In this document: one piece after another, positions 35,241-45,014 of the stretch
How the letters are laid out: each line of letters starts with the position of its first letter
How positions within the stretch are numbered: position 1 is the first letter of the stretch
Assembly: GCF_022549785.1 (NCBI RefSeq)
Contig: NZ_JAKZGO010000015.1
Span: 39,541 to 103,540, forward strand
Length of the DNA stretch: 64,000 nt
Direction: 5' to 3'
Source of the DNA: Belliella alkalica
GTDB taxonomy: Bacteria > Bacteroidota > Bacteroidia > Cytophagales > Cyclobacteriaceae
The notes under the pieces: model-generated
Told to the model about the DNA's origin: nothing
The model's input: only the letters and a program-made list of their open reading frames with translations
Databases searched by the model: none
Program-made: the position numbers and the translations under genes

Positions 35241-36887
35241 ATGAAAAATATTAATCCTACTCAAACCAAATCATGGGCAAGACTTTCAGAACAAGCAAAA
35301 GAGAAGAAAGCCCTAACCATTAAGTCACTTTTTTCTGAAAACAAGAGATTTGAGAAATATTCTATTCAACTGGAAGATATTCTTTTAGATTATTCAAAGA
35401 ACAGAATTGATGATTCTATAAAGGCTTCCTTATTCGACTTGGCAGAAGAAGTGAATTTGAAATCTGCCATTGAGTCGATGTTTACAGGAGAAAAAATCAA
35501 TTTGACTGAAAATAGGGCTGTATTGCATACAGCTTTGAGAAACAGGTCAAATAGCCCAGTTTATTTTGAAGGAAATGATGTCATGCCTGATATCAACTCG
35601 GTACTGAAGCAGATGAAATCATTTGCAGATCAAGTGCAGGAAGGCAAATGGCTTGGGTATACCGGTAAGCCAATAAAATCTCTTGTAAATATAGGTATTG
35701 GGGGTTCTGATCTTGGTCCTGTGATGGTCACAGAAGCGCTGAAACCTTTTCAAAATCCAAGCTTGGAGATCTTTTTTGTGTCCAATGTAGATGGTACACA
35801 TATGGCTGAAACCTTGAAAAAAGTAGATCCTGAGACTACCCTTTTCTTTATTGCCTCTAAGACTTTTACAACACAAGAGACGATGACCAATGCGCATACA
35901 GCTAGATCTTGGTTTTTGAAAACAGCAAAAGATGAAACTGCTGTAGCTAAACATTTCGTAGCGCTTTCGACTAATGCCAAGTCCGTTGAGGAGTTTGGGA
36001 TAGACACCAAAAATATGTTTGCATTTTGGGATTGGGTAGGAGGAAGGTATTCCTTGTGGTCAGCGATTGGTTTACCTATTGCGTGTGTGATTGGTTTTGA
36101 CAATTTCGAGAAACTTCTCGCTGGTGCTCATAGCATGGATAAGCATTTTAGAAGTGCTAGGTTTGAAGAAAATATCCCAGTGATATTGGCACTTATTGGC
36201 TTGTGGAACACCAACTTCTTAGGCGCAACTTCAGAGGCGATTTTGCCTTATGATCAATATCTTCATCGTTTTGCTGCATATTTCCAGCAGGGCAATATGG
36301 AATCAAATGGAAAGTATGTAAGTAGATCAGGGGAAAAAGTCGATTATCCTACCGGACCGATTATCTGGGGTGAACCAGGAACGAATGGTCAGCATGCATT
36401 CTATCAATTAATTCATCAGGGCACGCATTTGATTCCTTGTGACTTCATCGCACCAGCCAACTCGCATAATCCTATAGGTGATCATCATGTCAAATTGCTT
36501 TCTAATTTCTTTGCACAGACAGAAGCTTTGATGAACGGGAAGTCTTACGAAGAAGTGATAGCAGAAATGCAAAAAGCAGGAAAATCAAAAGAAGAAATTG
36601 AGAAAATAGCTCTCCATAGGGTTTTCGAAGGTAATAGACCTACCAACTCAATCTTGGTAAAAGAACTCAATCCTTATACGCTCGGTCAGTTAGTAGCTAT
36701 GTACGAACATAAGATTTTCGTACAGGGAGTTATTTGGAATATATTGAGTTTTGATCAATGGGGAGTTGAATTGGGAAAAGTATTGGCAAATGCTATCTTG
36801 CCAGAGCTTCATGGGGATGAAAATGTTTCATCTCATGATGGATCTACTAACGGCTTGATCAATGCTTATAAGGCTATGAGAAAGTAA
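35241..36887 (+). CDS. pgi: Glucose-6-phosphate isomerase
   Basis: Interconverts glucose 6-phosphate and fructose 6-phosphate in glycolysis and gluconeogenesis. 548 residues, the length of the E. coli/eukaryote-type enzyme, with [16 protein letters not shown], the SIS-domain [18 protein letters not shown] signature, catalytic [19 protein letters not shown] and C-terminal [17 protein letters not shown]. Probably controlled from the motif promoter at 35100-35147. Together with pfkA at the left edge it covers two successive glycolytic steps, though the genes are not linked in an operon. Confidence 0.96.
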   Translation: MKNINPTQTKSWARLSEQAKEKKALTIKSLFSENKRFEKYSIQLEDILLDYSKNRIDDSIKASLFDLAEEVNLKSAIESMFTGEKINLTENRAVLHTALRNRSNSPVYFEGNDVMPDINSVLKQMKSFADQVQEGKWLGYTGKPIKSLVNIGIGGSDLGPVMVTEALKPFQNPSLEIFFVSNVDGTHMAETLKKVDPETTLFFIASKTFTTQETMTNAHTARSWFLKTAKDETAVAKHFVALSTNAKSVEEFGIDTKNMFAFWDWVGGRYSLWSAIGLPIACVIGFDNFEKLLAGAHSMDKHFRSARFEENIPVILALIGLWNTNFLGATSEAILPYDQYLHRFAAYFQQGNMESNGKYVSRSGEKVDYPTGPIIWGEPGTNGQHAFYQLIHQGTHLIPCDFIAPANSHNPIGDHHVKLLSNFFAQTEALMNGKSYEEVIAEMQKAGKSKEEIEKIALHRVFEGNRPTNSILVKELNPYTLGQLVAMYEHKIFVQGVIWNILSFDQWGVELGKVLANAILPELHGDENVSSHDGSTNGLINAYKAMRK

Positions 36888-36904
36888 ATTCCATTTTCTT
36901 TTGA

Positions 36905-36965
36905 ACCATATAGGCACATAGCTACACATAGTTTTTTTCTCTGTGGCTCTATGTGTCTATGTGGT
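36905..36965. terminator. Long imperfect hairpin, bidirectional terminator of pgi and hutU
   Basis: An AC(C/A)CATAT-type left arm at 36905-36931 (containing GGCACATAGCTACACATAG) pairs imperfectly with 36939-36965 (containing TGGCTCTATGTGTCTATGTG), loop mainly T. It lies between two convergent genes. The CACATAG sequences look like a repeat found elsewhere in such genomes, but no second copy is in this window. Confidence 0.6.
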
Positions 36966-36984
36966 TTGTTTTTCAACTAGATTC

Positions 36985-38979
36985 TTAAAATTGCAATAAA
37001 TCATCATCTACCATTACCGGCACAGTCACTTTCAGACCAGGAGTCCTTTCCATTTCTCTCTTTATAGCAAATAATGCTTCATCATTTCTTGCCCAGGCTC
37101 TTCTGGAAATACCATTGTTTACATCGTAGAAGAGCATAGATTTCAATTTTCTTTCGGCTTCTGCTGTGCCATCGAGTACCATACCAAAGCCTCCATTTAT
37201 CACCTCTCCCCAGCCTACGCCTCCTCCATTGTGAATAGAAACCCAAGTAGCGCCTCGAAAACTATCTCCAATCACATTATGAATCGCCATGTCAGCTGTG
37301 AATTTGCTCCCATCATAGATATTGCTTGTCTCACGGTAGGGTGAATCTGTCCCGCTTACATCATGATGATCTCTCCCCAAGACTACGGGAGACGACAGTT
37401 CTCCTGATTGAACAGAATGATTGAAGGCTAGTGCGATTTTGCTCCTTCCTTCAGCATCAGCATAGAGTATTCTGGCTTGAGACCCTACTACCATTTTATT
37501 TTTTCCAGCCTCTTCTATCCATTTGATGTTGTCCAGCATCTGTTGTTGGATTTCTTTAGGTGAGGAAGCCATGATTTCTTTGAGAACCTGCGCCGCAATT
37601 TGGTCGGTTTTTTCCAAGTCTTCTGGTTTTCCCGAAGTACAAACCCATCTAAAAGGTCCAAAACCATAATCGAAACACATTGGCCCCAAAATGTCCTGAA
37701 CATAGGAAGGGTATCTGAAATCAATTCCATTCTCAGCCATCACTGCTGCACCAGCACGTGAAGCTTCCAAAAGAAAAGCATTTCCATAGTCAAAAAAGTA
37801 AGTCCCTTTTGCCACATGATTATTGATAGCGGCAGCTTGTCTAATGAGCGATTCCTTCACTTTGGTTTTGAATTTTTCAGGCTCATTTGCCATCATGTCA
37901 TTGGATTCCTCGAAACTCAAACCAACAGGATAGTATCCACCAGCCCAAGGATTGTGAAGTGAAGTTTGATCAGATCCAAGTTCTACAATGATATTTTCTT
38001 CATCAAATTTTTCCCACACATCCACTACATTGCCTAAATAGGCGATTGAAATCACTTCTTGTTTTTCTTGAGCACTTCTCACTCTATCTGCCAGATCTTC
38101 CAGATCTTCTATCAGTTCATCCACCCAACCCTGTTCGTGTCTTTTGTAGGCAGCTTTGGGATTTACTTCTGCACATACTGTGATACAACCAGCAATATTC
38201 CCTGCCTTCGATTGAGCACCTGACATTCCGCCCAATCCAGCAGTAAGAAATACTTTGCCTTTAGGATTTACTTTTGCCCCAAGTTTTTTTCTAAAAGCAT
38301 TCATCACAGTGATGGTTGTGCCATGTACGATACCTTGTGGGCCAATGTACATATAAGAACCCGCAGTCATCTGTCCATATTGGGTGACGCCTAGTGCATT
38401 GAATTTCTCCCAATCATCAGGTTTAGAATAATTAGGGATCATCATTCCATTAGTGACTACTAGGCGAGGAGCGTCTTTGGAAGAAGGGAAAAGACCCATA
38501 GGATGACCCGAATAGATATGCAGTGTTTGTTCATCAGACATTTCTGAGAGGTACTGCATAGTGAGTAGATATTGAGCCCAGTTTTGAAACACGGCACCAT
38601 TGCCTCCATAGGTGATCAATTCTTGCGGATGTTGTGCAACGGCAGGATCCAGATTGTTTTGGATCATCAGCATGATAGCTGCTGCTTGCTGACTTTGCGC
38701 AGGATATTCCGAAATTGGCCTTGCATAGATATCATTATCCGGCATAAATCTGTACATGTAAATCCTTCCATATTCCTGGAGTTCTTCATAAAATTCCCTC
38801 ACCAGTTCTGCATGCCAAGCTTTGGGGAAATAGCGTAAAGCGTTTCGAACAGCTAGCTTTTTCTCTTCCAAACTCAAAATATCCTTGCGCTTTGGAGCGT
38901 GTGAAAAATTAGGATCAGGTTTCTTTTTGAAAGGTAGGATAGAAGGGATGCCTTGAGTTATTTGGTCTTGGAAATTCAT
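36985..38979 (-). CDS. hutU: Urocanate hydratase, long form
   Basis: Converts urocanate to imidazolone propionate with NAD+, second step of histidine degradation. 664 residues against about 555 in Proteobacteria; longer forms occur in Bacteroidota. Conserved blocks: TYGGNGAVFQNWAQYLLTM, GHPMGLFPSSKDAPR, GQMTAGSYMYIGPQGIVHGT, VFLTAGLGGMSGAQSKAG, DYGFGPFRWVCTSG and ISIHNGGGVGWGEVINGG-like WVSIHNGGGVGWGEV. Last of the minus-strand order hutH, hutI, (mntA, hepT), hutU, with 305 bp between it and hepT, so it may have its own promoter. Confidence 0.96.
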   Translation of the reverse strand: MNFQDQITQGIPSILPFKKKPDPNFSHAPKRKDILSLEEKKLAVRNALRYFPKAWHAELVREFYEELQEYGRIYMYRFMPDNDIYARPISEYPAQSQQAAAIMLMIQNNLDPAVAQHPQELITYGGNGAVFQNWAQYLLTMQYLSEMSDEQTLHIYSGHPMGLFPSSKDAPRLVVTNGMMIPNYSKPDDWEKFNALGVTQYGQMTAGSYMYIGPQGIVHGTTITVMNAFRKKLGAKVNPKGKVFLTAGLGGMSGAQSKAGNIAGCITVCAEVNPKAAYKRHEQGWVDELIEDLEDLADRVRSAQEKQEVISIAYLGNVVDVWEKFDEENIIVELGSDQTSLHNPWAGGYYPVGLSFEESNDMMANEPEKFKTKVKESLIRQAAAINNHVAKGTYFFDYGNAFLLEASRAGAAVMAENGIDFRYPSYVQDILGPMCFDYGFGPFRWVCTSGKPEDLEKTDQIAAQVLKEIMASSPKEIQQQMLDNIKWIEEAGKNKMVVGSQARILYADAEGRSKIALAFNHSVQSGELSSPVVLGRDHHDVSGTDSPYRETSNIYDGSKFTADMAIHNVIGDSFRGATWVSIHNGGGVGWGEVINGGFGMVLDGTAEAERKLKSMLFYDVNNGISRRAWARNDEALFAIKREMERTPGLKVTVPVMVDDDLLQF

Positions 38980-39284
38980 AATTTTGATATTTGGAATTTA
39001 TTGGATTCTTAAAAGTTTTAGATACTTTTCACTTGAATGTGATAGGAATAAGATTAGCCGATTACAGTAGAAATATTGTTGAATGAAATAAACTTAGTAA
39101 AATGAGGTAGTAATACGTTGCGACAGACAAGTTTTGCTTCGTGAAATATTGTGGAAAATAAATTAACCTGAAATCAGGTAAGGGTTCTTTAGTTTTAAAA
39201 ACAAGTCTTTATAAATAACCTCCAGATTTTATTTGAGTTAGGAAGTCGATGTTACTGTTGTATGTCTTCTGAAACTTATTTATT
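38980..39284. other. 305-bp gap between hepT and hutU
   Basis: No gene. A short stretch near 39117-39150 (ACGTTGCGACAGACAAG, then GCTTCGTGAAAT) looks like debris of the CACGC palindromic element. The gap holds the likely hutU promoter, but no clear -7 box was recognised. Confidence 0.35.
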
Positions 39285-39632
39285 TCAATTTTCCAAGATT
39301 TGATCTACTTGTTTCATAAGAACTGGAAGGTGCTGAATAACTACTGACCAAATCATCTCATCAGAAATTCCGTCATAAGCATGAATTATAATGTTTCTTA
39401 GCCCTATGATTGATCTCGATTCAGGCAGAGTATCCAAAAATGTATTGTCTCTTCTAACGATTCTATTGACTGCTTCTCCGATTATTTCCAAATTTCTCTC
39501 TATCGCTTTTTTTAGAATTAAATTCTGGCTGTAATCTATTGCAGACTCAATTTTATATTGTTCTAGAAAATCTTGAATTTCGGTACCTGCTAGGAGAATG
39601 TCAAATAACCATTTTACTATTTTTTCATCCAT
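39285..39632 (-). CDS. hepT: HepT-like HEPN toxin (DUF86)
   Basis: 115 residues, all-helical. The HEPN RNase motif RX4-6H appears as RNIIIHAYDGI with the following tyrosine, and EIIGEAVNRI precedes it in the conserved helix. HepT toxins cleave RNA (some tRNA) and are neutralised by the MNT partner, in known cases by AMPylation of a tyrosine next to this motif. The gene overlaps mntA by 8 bp. It sits on the same strand between hutI and hutU, which is an unusual place. Confidence 0.9.
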   Translation of the reverse strand: MDEKIVKWLFDILLAGTEIQDFLEQYKIESAIDYSQNLILKKAIERNLEIIGEAVNRIVRRDNTFLDTLPESRSIIGLRNIIIHAYDGISDEMIWSVVIQHLPVLMKQVDQILEN

Positions 39633-39924
39633 ATAAGAGTTCTTTTGACCTTTCTATGGATTGAATAAGGATGGGGTTTTTTAGCGTTTGCTTTTCGATA
39701 AGATCCACTTCCTTTCCTGTAATTTTTTCTAAAGAAAATTTGAATTCTAAGTAATTCAGAAAATAGTCGTGGAGATCGATATTTTTGAATTTTACTAAAA
39801 AATCAATGTCAGATTTTTCTGTCATTTCTCCGACTGCGGCAGAACCAAAAACATACAATTCTTCTACATTATATTTTTCACAAAGATTGCGAATTGCTGA
39901 TTCTGGTAGGTTTGCTGTTTTCAT
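39625..39924 (-). CDS. mntA: MntA-like minimal nucleotidyltransferase antitoxin
   Basis: 99 residues of a DNA polymerase beta-type nucleotidyltransferase. The GSX10DXD active site is GSAAVGEMTEKSDIDFLV, and downstream FSLEKITGKEVDLIEKQT supplies the third carboxylate (EVDL). In MNT/HEPN modules this enzyme AMPylates the HepT toxin and acts as antitoxin. It is 45 bp downstream of hutI, with hepT overlapping. All active-site residues are intact. Confidence 0.9.
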   Translation of the reverse strand: MKTANLPESAIRNLCEKYNVEELYVFGSAAVGEMTEKSDIDFLVKFKNIDLHDYFLNYLEFKFSLEKITGKEVDLIEKQTLKNPILIQSIERSKELLYG

Positions 39925-39969
39925 AAGTTTAATTTAAGATTTTATTTCCAATCTATTTCAACTATATAG

Positions 39970-41217
39970 CTACTTTATTTCAATTCCATTCTTATAAATT
40001 ATAGATGGTTTTAATCTCCCCTGCTGATAAGTAATTTCTCTATAATCATCTGTAGGGAAGAAGATCAGATCTGCTATGTATCCGTGTTTGAGTTGACCAC
40101 GATCTGCAAGATTGAGTGCAGCAGCAGCTCTAAAGGTAATTCCGGCAAGCACTTCTGCATTGGTGAGTTTTTCGAATGTTCCCAAAATAGATGCTTGAGT
40201 CAACAAATCTCCCATAGGAGCCGATCCGGGATTCCAATCGGAGGCTATAGCTAAGGAAGCTCCTGCATCCAACAGTTTCCTTGCGGGAGTATATGCTACA
40301 CCCAAACCCATAGAGGCACCTGGTAACGCCACAGCAATTGTATTTGATTCAGCTAATAATTGGATTTCTTTTTCCGAACTTGCTTCCAAATGATCTGCAG
40401 ATATAGCAGCAAAATCTACAGCCACTTTTGAGCCTCCTGTGCGGAACTGATCAGCATGAACAGTGATGTCAAAACCCATTTCCTTTGCCTTTTGAAAATA
40501 GGACTGAATATCCTCGGAAGTAAATGCTGTTTCCTCAATAAATGCATCAATTCGGTTGGCCAAATCTTCTTCTTGGAGGATAGGGAAAACTTCTTCAGAA
40601 ATTTTCTTTAGGTAATCCTTTTGTGTTCCTTGAAAATCCTTTGGGGGAATATGGGCGGCCAAGCAACTAGTAATTAAATCAGCTGAAGTATTTTCATTGG
40701 CCAATTTGATTGCTCTGAGCATTTTGAGTTCCTCTTCAACAGATAAACCATACCCACTTTTGACTTCAATAGTGGTGATTCCGTCTTTTAAATGTCTATT
40801 TGACCTGTTTACCGTCAGTTGGGCAAGCTTTTCTAGGCTGGCTTTGCGGGTTTGGGTCACTGTGTCCCAGATCCCACCGCCTGCTTTTGCAATTTCAAGA
40901 TAAGATATACCAGCGTTGCGCATGGCGTAATCTTTGGCTCTGCTACCTCCAAAGCAAATATGTGTATGACAATCGATCAAACCAGGAAGTGCCACAAAAT
41001 CACCTTTTAGATTGACCATTTCTGCACCAATAGATTGTGCTTCAGGATAAAGATCCCAATATGGGCCTATTTCATAAATTTCTTCATTCTTAATCAAAAT
41101 CCCTGCTTCTTGGACTACATGCAGCTGCTCGTCTTTCAGTGCTCCCTTCAGCGGAAGTCTTGCCATGGTGACGGCTTGGCGGATAGGTCCGATGAATGTG
41201 TATTTGATGGTTTGCAT
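39970..41217 (-). CDS. hutI: Imidazolonepropionase
   Basis: Hydrolyses imidazolone propionate to N-formimino-glutamate, third step of histidine degradation. 415 residues, normal length. Metal-binding LIDCHTHICFGGSRAKDYAM, GISYLEIAKAGGGIWDTV, TTIEVKSGYGLSVEEELKML, ITVHADQF and ASDWNPGSAPMGDL with catalytic Asp, all as in HutI. Cytoplasmic, no signal peptide, unlike the exported amidohydrolases at 2 and 12 kb. Flanked by a REP-like hairpin upstream (41231-41261) and by mntA-hepT downstream. Confidence 0.96.
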   Translation of the reverse strand: MQTIKYTFIGPIRQAVTMARLPLKGALKDEQLHVVQEAGILIKNEEIYEIGPYWDLYPEAQSIGAEMVNLKGDFVALPGLIDCHTHICFGGSRAKDYAMRNAGISYLEIAKAGGGIWDTVTQTRKASLEKLAQLTVNRSNRHLKDGITTIEVKSGYGLSVEEELKMLRAIKLANENTSADLITSCLAAHIPPKDFQGTQKDYLKKISEEVFPILQEEDLANRIDAFIEETAFTSEDIQSYFQKAKEMGFDITVHADQFRTGGSKVAVDFAAISADHLEASSEKEIQLLAESNTIAVALPGASMGLGVAYTPARKLLDAGASLAIASDWNPGSAPMGDLLTQASILGTFEKLTNAEVLAGITFRAAAALNLADRGQLKHGYIADLIFFPTDDYREITYQQGRLKPSIIYKNGIEIK

Positions 41218-41230
41218 ATTTTTGTGATTT

Positions 41231-41261
41231 AACCTTTGAGGTTTTTAAAACCTCGAAGGTT
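41231..41261. repeat. REP-like palindrome (AACCT family) between hutH and hutI
   Basis: Arms AACCTTTGAGGTTTT (41231-41245) and AAAACCTCGAAGGTT (41247-41261), one mismatch. Same type as the repeats at 6173-6315. A second small hairpin AGGTTTT-TT-AAAACCT overlaps the hutH stop codon (about 41366-41381). Confidence 0.65.
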
Positions 41262-41372
41262 TTCTGGTTATAATATTAAATTTTAAGAGCCTTTAAGATG
41301 TGGATTAATTAACCAAAAATCTCTTTCTGGGCTTTAAACTTTCATGTGCACCGCGGCGTACATAAAGGTTTT

Positions 41373-42944
41373 TTAAAACCTATCAAACTCCTTCGACCAA
41401 CCTGTCTCAAGCTGTAATCCTTCTTTGTCAGCGACTTCTCTGGCTAAGGTAAGCAATTCCCCACTTTGAATGATGGAGATAGCAGTCTCCATATCTTCGT
41501 ACATGATCTGGTCTTCTGTGACATGCTTGATTTTTGTTCGCACATGATCATAAAGAGCTGTCATAATTTTTCCTGATTTCAAAGGAGAATGAAAATCAAC
41601 CGCTTGAGCTGCACAAAAGAGTTCTACACCGAGAATCTTTTCTACATTTTCTATCACTTGCAAAGCTTTTCTTGCTCCAATACTTCCCATACTCACATGG
41701 TCTTCCTGACCCAAAGAAGTCGGGATGCTATCAGCAGAAGAAGGAAAGCAAAGCCCCTTATTCTCACTTGCCAAAGCTGCAGTAGTATATTGGGGAATCA
41801 TAAATCCAGAGTTTAAACCAGTTTCTTTTAGTAGTAGTTTTGGAACTCCCGGGGTGTCTCCTTCCAATGAAAGATAAATCCTTCTATCCGAAATGTTACC
41901 AATTTCTGATGCTGCCAAGCAAGCATAATCCAAGGGCATTGCTATTGGTTGGCCGTGGAAATTGCCACCACTGATAGTATGGTTTTCATCAAATACGACA
42001 GGGTTGTCGGTGACTGAATTGATTTCTATTTCTAAGGTTTGCTTTAGGTGAAGCCATGCATTTCGGGAAGCACCATGGACTTGCGGCATACATCTTAGAG
42101 AATATGGGTCTTGCACCCTTGCACAGGTTGCATGCGAATGCACAATTTCGGATTCATGAAGCAGATTGAGGATGGTTTGGGCTACATGTTGGTTTCCGGC
42201 GTATGGTCGGAGTTGATGCAGTTCGGCAGAAAAAGGTTTGACAGATCCCAAAAGTCCTTCTAGCATCATGGCCCCTGTGATATCTGCGTGGGCAAGAATA
42301 TTGTAAAACCTTTCCAATACTTTTACCCCAAAAGCTGCAATAAATTGCGTTCCATTAATCAGTGCCAAACCTTCTTTTGGCCCCAAGTGTATAGGTTCAA
42401 GTTGATATTCCTTAAATAATTTTGAAGTAGGAATGATTTCACCTTTATAATGCACTCTTCCCAAACCAATCAAAGGCAGAAATAAATGTGATAAAGGAGC
42501 CAAATCACCCGATGCACCAACTGAACCTTGTTTGGGAACTACCGGGATGGCATCATGCTGTATGTGCCACAGCATTCTGTCCAATGTGTCTTCCTGAATT
42601 CCAGAGAAACCTTTTGCCAATGCATGGATTTTGAGGATCAACATCACTTTTGATACATCAATTGGTATTGGTTCACCAACACCGACGGCATGGCTTTTTA
42701 GGATATTTTCTTGCAGTTTACGGGTTTGGTCAGGGGAAATCATGGTAGTACAAAGCGGTCCGAAACCAGTATTGATTCCATAGACCGGCTTACCATTGGC
42801 AACTATTTTTTCTACCGCAGAAGCACTAGTTCTAATTTTCTCCTTGGTTTCATCAGAGAGGACTCCCAGGATTTCACCTTTGGAAATGCTAAGTGCAATG
42901 GATGCAGTGAGGTGTTGTTGGCCGTATTGGAAAGTGTTTTTCAT
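41373..42944 (-). CDS. hutH: Histidine ammonia-lyase
   Basis: Deaminates histidine to urocanate, first step of the hut pathway. 523 residues. The self-forming MIO cofactor triad ASG is in QGSVGASGDLAPLSH. Also present: VYGINTGFGPLC, ALINGTQF, NPVVFDENHTISGGNFHGQP and QEDHVSMGSIGARKALQVIE. An upstream TTG at 43007 would extend the frame, but ATG at 42944 matches the family N-terminus (FQYGQQHLT). First gene of the minus-strand hut group. No glutamate formimidoyltransferase gene (hutG/ftcD) is in the window. Confidence 0.96.
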   Translation of the reverse strand: MKNTFQYGQQHLTASIALSISKGEILGVLSDETKEKIRTSASAVEKIVANGKPVYGINTGFGPLCTTMISPDQTRKLQENILKSHAVGVGEPIPIDVSKVMLILKIHALAKGFSGIQEDTLDRMLWHIQHDAIPVVPKQGSVGASGDLAPLSHLFLPLIGLGRVHYKGEIIPTSKLFKEYQLEPIHLGPKEGLALINGTQFIAAFGVKVLERFYNILAHADITGAMMLEGLLGSVKPFSAELHQLRPYAGNQHVAQTILNLLHESEIVHSHATCARVQDPYSLRCMPQVHGASRNAWLHLKQTLEIEINSVTDNPVVFDENHTISGGNFHGQPIAMPLDYACLAASEIGNISDRRIYLSLEGDTPGVPKLLLKETGLNSGFMIPQYTTAALASENKGLCFPSSADSIPTSLGQEDHVSMGSIGARKALQVIENVEKILGVELFCAAQAVDFHSPLKSGKIMTALYDHVRTKIKHVTEDQIMYEDMETAISIIQSGELLTLAREVADKEGLQLETGWSKEFDRF

Positions 42945-43182
42945 TTTTTTAAGATTTTTGCCACAAAGGCGCGAAGGCACAAAGTGCGCAAAAGGTATGT
43001 AGAACAAAATTAAATAGAGTTTCTGATAAATATAAATACCATTTTTATCAACTATTAATAACTATAAGTTATTAAATTTAAACGTTTATCTAACTCTTTC
43101 TATTTGATTATCCGACTCACGATGTTTAAATTGTATTCGGTTTTCACATTAAGTAAGATTAGTTTTTTTAAACATAAATTGT

Positions 43183-43752
43183 ATGAAAAATTCCTCAGAT
43201 CTAATTATTCAAGAGCGCATTACGAGATCGATTTATTTTGTTAGAAATCAAAAAGTAATGATGGATAGCGATTTAGCTGAAATGTATGGAGTAGAAACCA
43301 AAGCGCTTAATCAAGCTGTAAAAAGAAATTTGGACCGATTCCCGGAAGACTTTATGTTCAAGCTTTCCAATGAAGAGTGGAAGGATTTGCAAGCGAGGAT
43401 TGAAGAGCAAAATGAAGATCATTCTTTAAGGTCACAAATTGTGACCTTAAAGAATGATCGTGGACGGCACAGGAAATATCTTCCGAATGTATTTACTGAG
43501 TAAGGAGTAGCTATGCTATCTTCTGTGCTCAATAGTAAAACTGCCATTCAAGTCAATATCTCTATTATGAGGGTTTTTGTGAAAATGCGGGAATGGTCAG
43601 CAAATTATCAAGGATTGATCAAAAGAATTGATGAGCTCAGTCAAAATCAAAGCGAGCATAATGAGCATATTAGAAATATTTATCAGATTATTGAAGAGTT
43701 GGTAAGGCCGTCTTTGACAGAACGTAAAGAAATCGGTTTTAAGAAATCTTAG
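43183..43752 (+). pseudogene. ORF6N-domain protein split by one in-frame stop
   Basis: Reads as an intact ORF6N DNA-binding protein (SIYFVRNQKVMMDSDLAEMY, ALNQAVKRNLDRFPEDFMF, LRSQIVTLKNDRGRHRKYLP) to residue 106. It then meets TAA at 43501-43503 in the strongly conserved FTEQGVAMLSSVL block, where family members have Gln (CAA). The frame continues (GVAMLSSVLNSKTAIQVNIS) for another 82 residues. One C-to-T change explains the break. ORF6N proteins belong to phage-type or mobile accessory regions. A 43-bp perfect palindrome lies in the coding part. Confidence 0.85.
43417..43459. repeat. Perfect 43-bp palindrome inside the ORF6N gene
   Basis: Two 21-bp arms (43417-43437 and 43439-43459) are exactly complementary around a single base at 43438. 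The left arm begins GATCATTCTTTAAGG, the right ends CCTTAAAGAATGATC. It encodes the family-conserved SLRSQIVTLKN, so the palindrome is compatible with coding. Confidence 0.9.
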
Positions 43753-43845
43753 TTAATAGGATAGAGAATATCAATAACTATCTCAATATCAATTAGTATC
43801 TACTAAATTTTATATTAAATCGAGAAATTTGAATTTATTCGGCAA

Positions 43846-44718
43846 ATGACAATAGAACTCCGACATCTTGAATATTTCCGTGCTGTAGCAGAAGAACTGA
43901 ACTTCGGTAGGGCAGCGGAGCGGTTATTTATCTCTCAGCCAGGTCTTAGTCGACAGATCAAGCAGATGGAGGAAATCTTAGGCGTGCAGCTTTTTGAAAG
44001 GACAAAAAGAAGAGTGGAATTGACAGCAGCAGGCCATTTTTTGAGATCGGAAGTGGATTATATTTTCAATCATTTGGAATTAACCAAAACCCAACTGAAA
44101 GAAATTGCCAAAGGGAATGTTGGTGAATTGAGAATAGGCTTTCTGGGTTCTGCTGCACATACGGTATTGCCTGATTTTTTGGTGAAGATTTCACGCGAAT
44201 TCCCAGGTATCCAATCAAGTTTGGAAGAACTCAGCAATGCCATGCAAGTGGAAATGCTGGAAAAAGATAGGTTGGACCTTGGATTTGTCCGTCTGGCAAG
44301 GGTTCCGAACCCATTGCAAATGCAAGTGGTGCATATTGATACTTTTTCTGTTGTATTGCCAATGGGGCATCCTTTGTCAAATGGTGGATTCAAAAATGTT
44401 GGGCAACTTAAAGAAGAGGATTTCATTCTCTTTTCCCATGATTATTCATCGATCTATTTTGATAAGATTATGTCTATTTGTGAAGACCAGGGTTTTTCTC
44501 CTCGAATCACGCACAAGTCTGTCCATGCTTTGACCATTTTCAAATTGGTGGAGGCAGGTTTGGGAGTGGCGATAGTTCCGACATCGCTCAAAGAAGGCTA
44601 TGATCTGAAAGTGAATTTTATTGAGCTGAAAAATATCAAACAAAAAACAGAGCTTTTTGCAGTTTGGAAAAAGGGAAATAGAAATCCCGCCTTATCTAAG
44701 GTTTTGGGGTTGTTGTGA
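43846..44718 (+). CDS. LysR-family transcriptional regulator
   Basis: 290 residues: N-terminal winged helix (ELRHLEYFRAVAEELNFGRA, LFISQPGLSRQIKQMEEILG, LFERTKRRVELTAAG), followed by a type 2 periplasmic-binding-like effector domain (GELRIGFLGSAAHTVLPDFL). It resembles CatR/BenM-type regulators. It is divergent from the hut genes, but the broken ORF6N gene lies between, so whether it regulates hutH is uncertain. HutC-type (GntR) control, usual in other phyla, is not seen. Confidence 0.9.
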   Translation: MTIELRHLEYFRAVAEELNFGRAAERLFISQPGLSRQIKQMEEILGVQLFERTKRRVELTAAGHFLRSEVDYIFNHLELTKTQLKEIAKGNVGELRIGFLGSAAHTVLPDFLVKISREFPGIQSSLEELSNAMQVEMLEKDRLDLGFVRLARVPNPLQMQVVHIDTFSVVLPMGHPLSNGGFKNVGQLKEEDFILFSHDYSSIYFDKIMSICEDQGFSPRITHKSVHALTIFKLVEAGLGVAIVPTSLKEGYDLKVNFIELKNIKQKTELFAVWKKGNRNPALSKVLGLL

Positions 44719-45014
44719 TATAGAATCAGGGAAATCTCTATTTTCAATTTCTAAGCGAGAATTATCTTGTGGGCTGTTTAATTTATTTGAATTGGTCTGT
44801 GAGGACACAAACCAAGGAGGTTAATTTTAACTTAGCGATATTGATAGATATTATTCGAAATATGCTCTATCCAAGATAGACAAGTTCGCAAGTTAAAATG
44901 GAAATAGGATTGAAATATTTCAGCAGTTAGTTTTTAACTTTTGGTTTCAATGTCCTTAGGAGTTTGATTTTTTAAATTAATATCTTAGGTTTGAAATGAA
45001 CTAATGTTTTGAAA
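44719..45014. other. 296-bp gap without gene
   Basis: AT-rich, with stretches such as GATATTGATAGATATTATTC that recur in other gaps (8060, 43780, 47340, 50930). No ORF, hairpin or -7 box of note. Confidence 0.35.
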
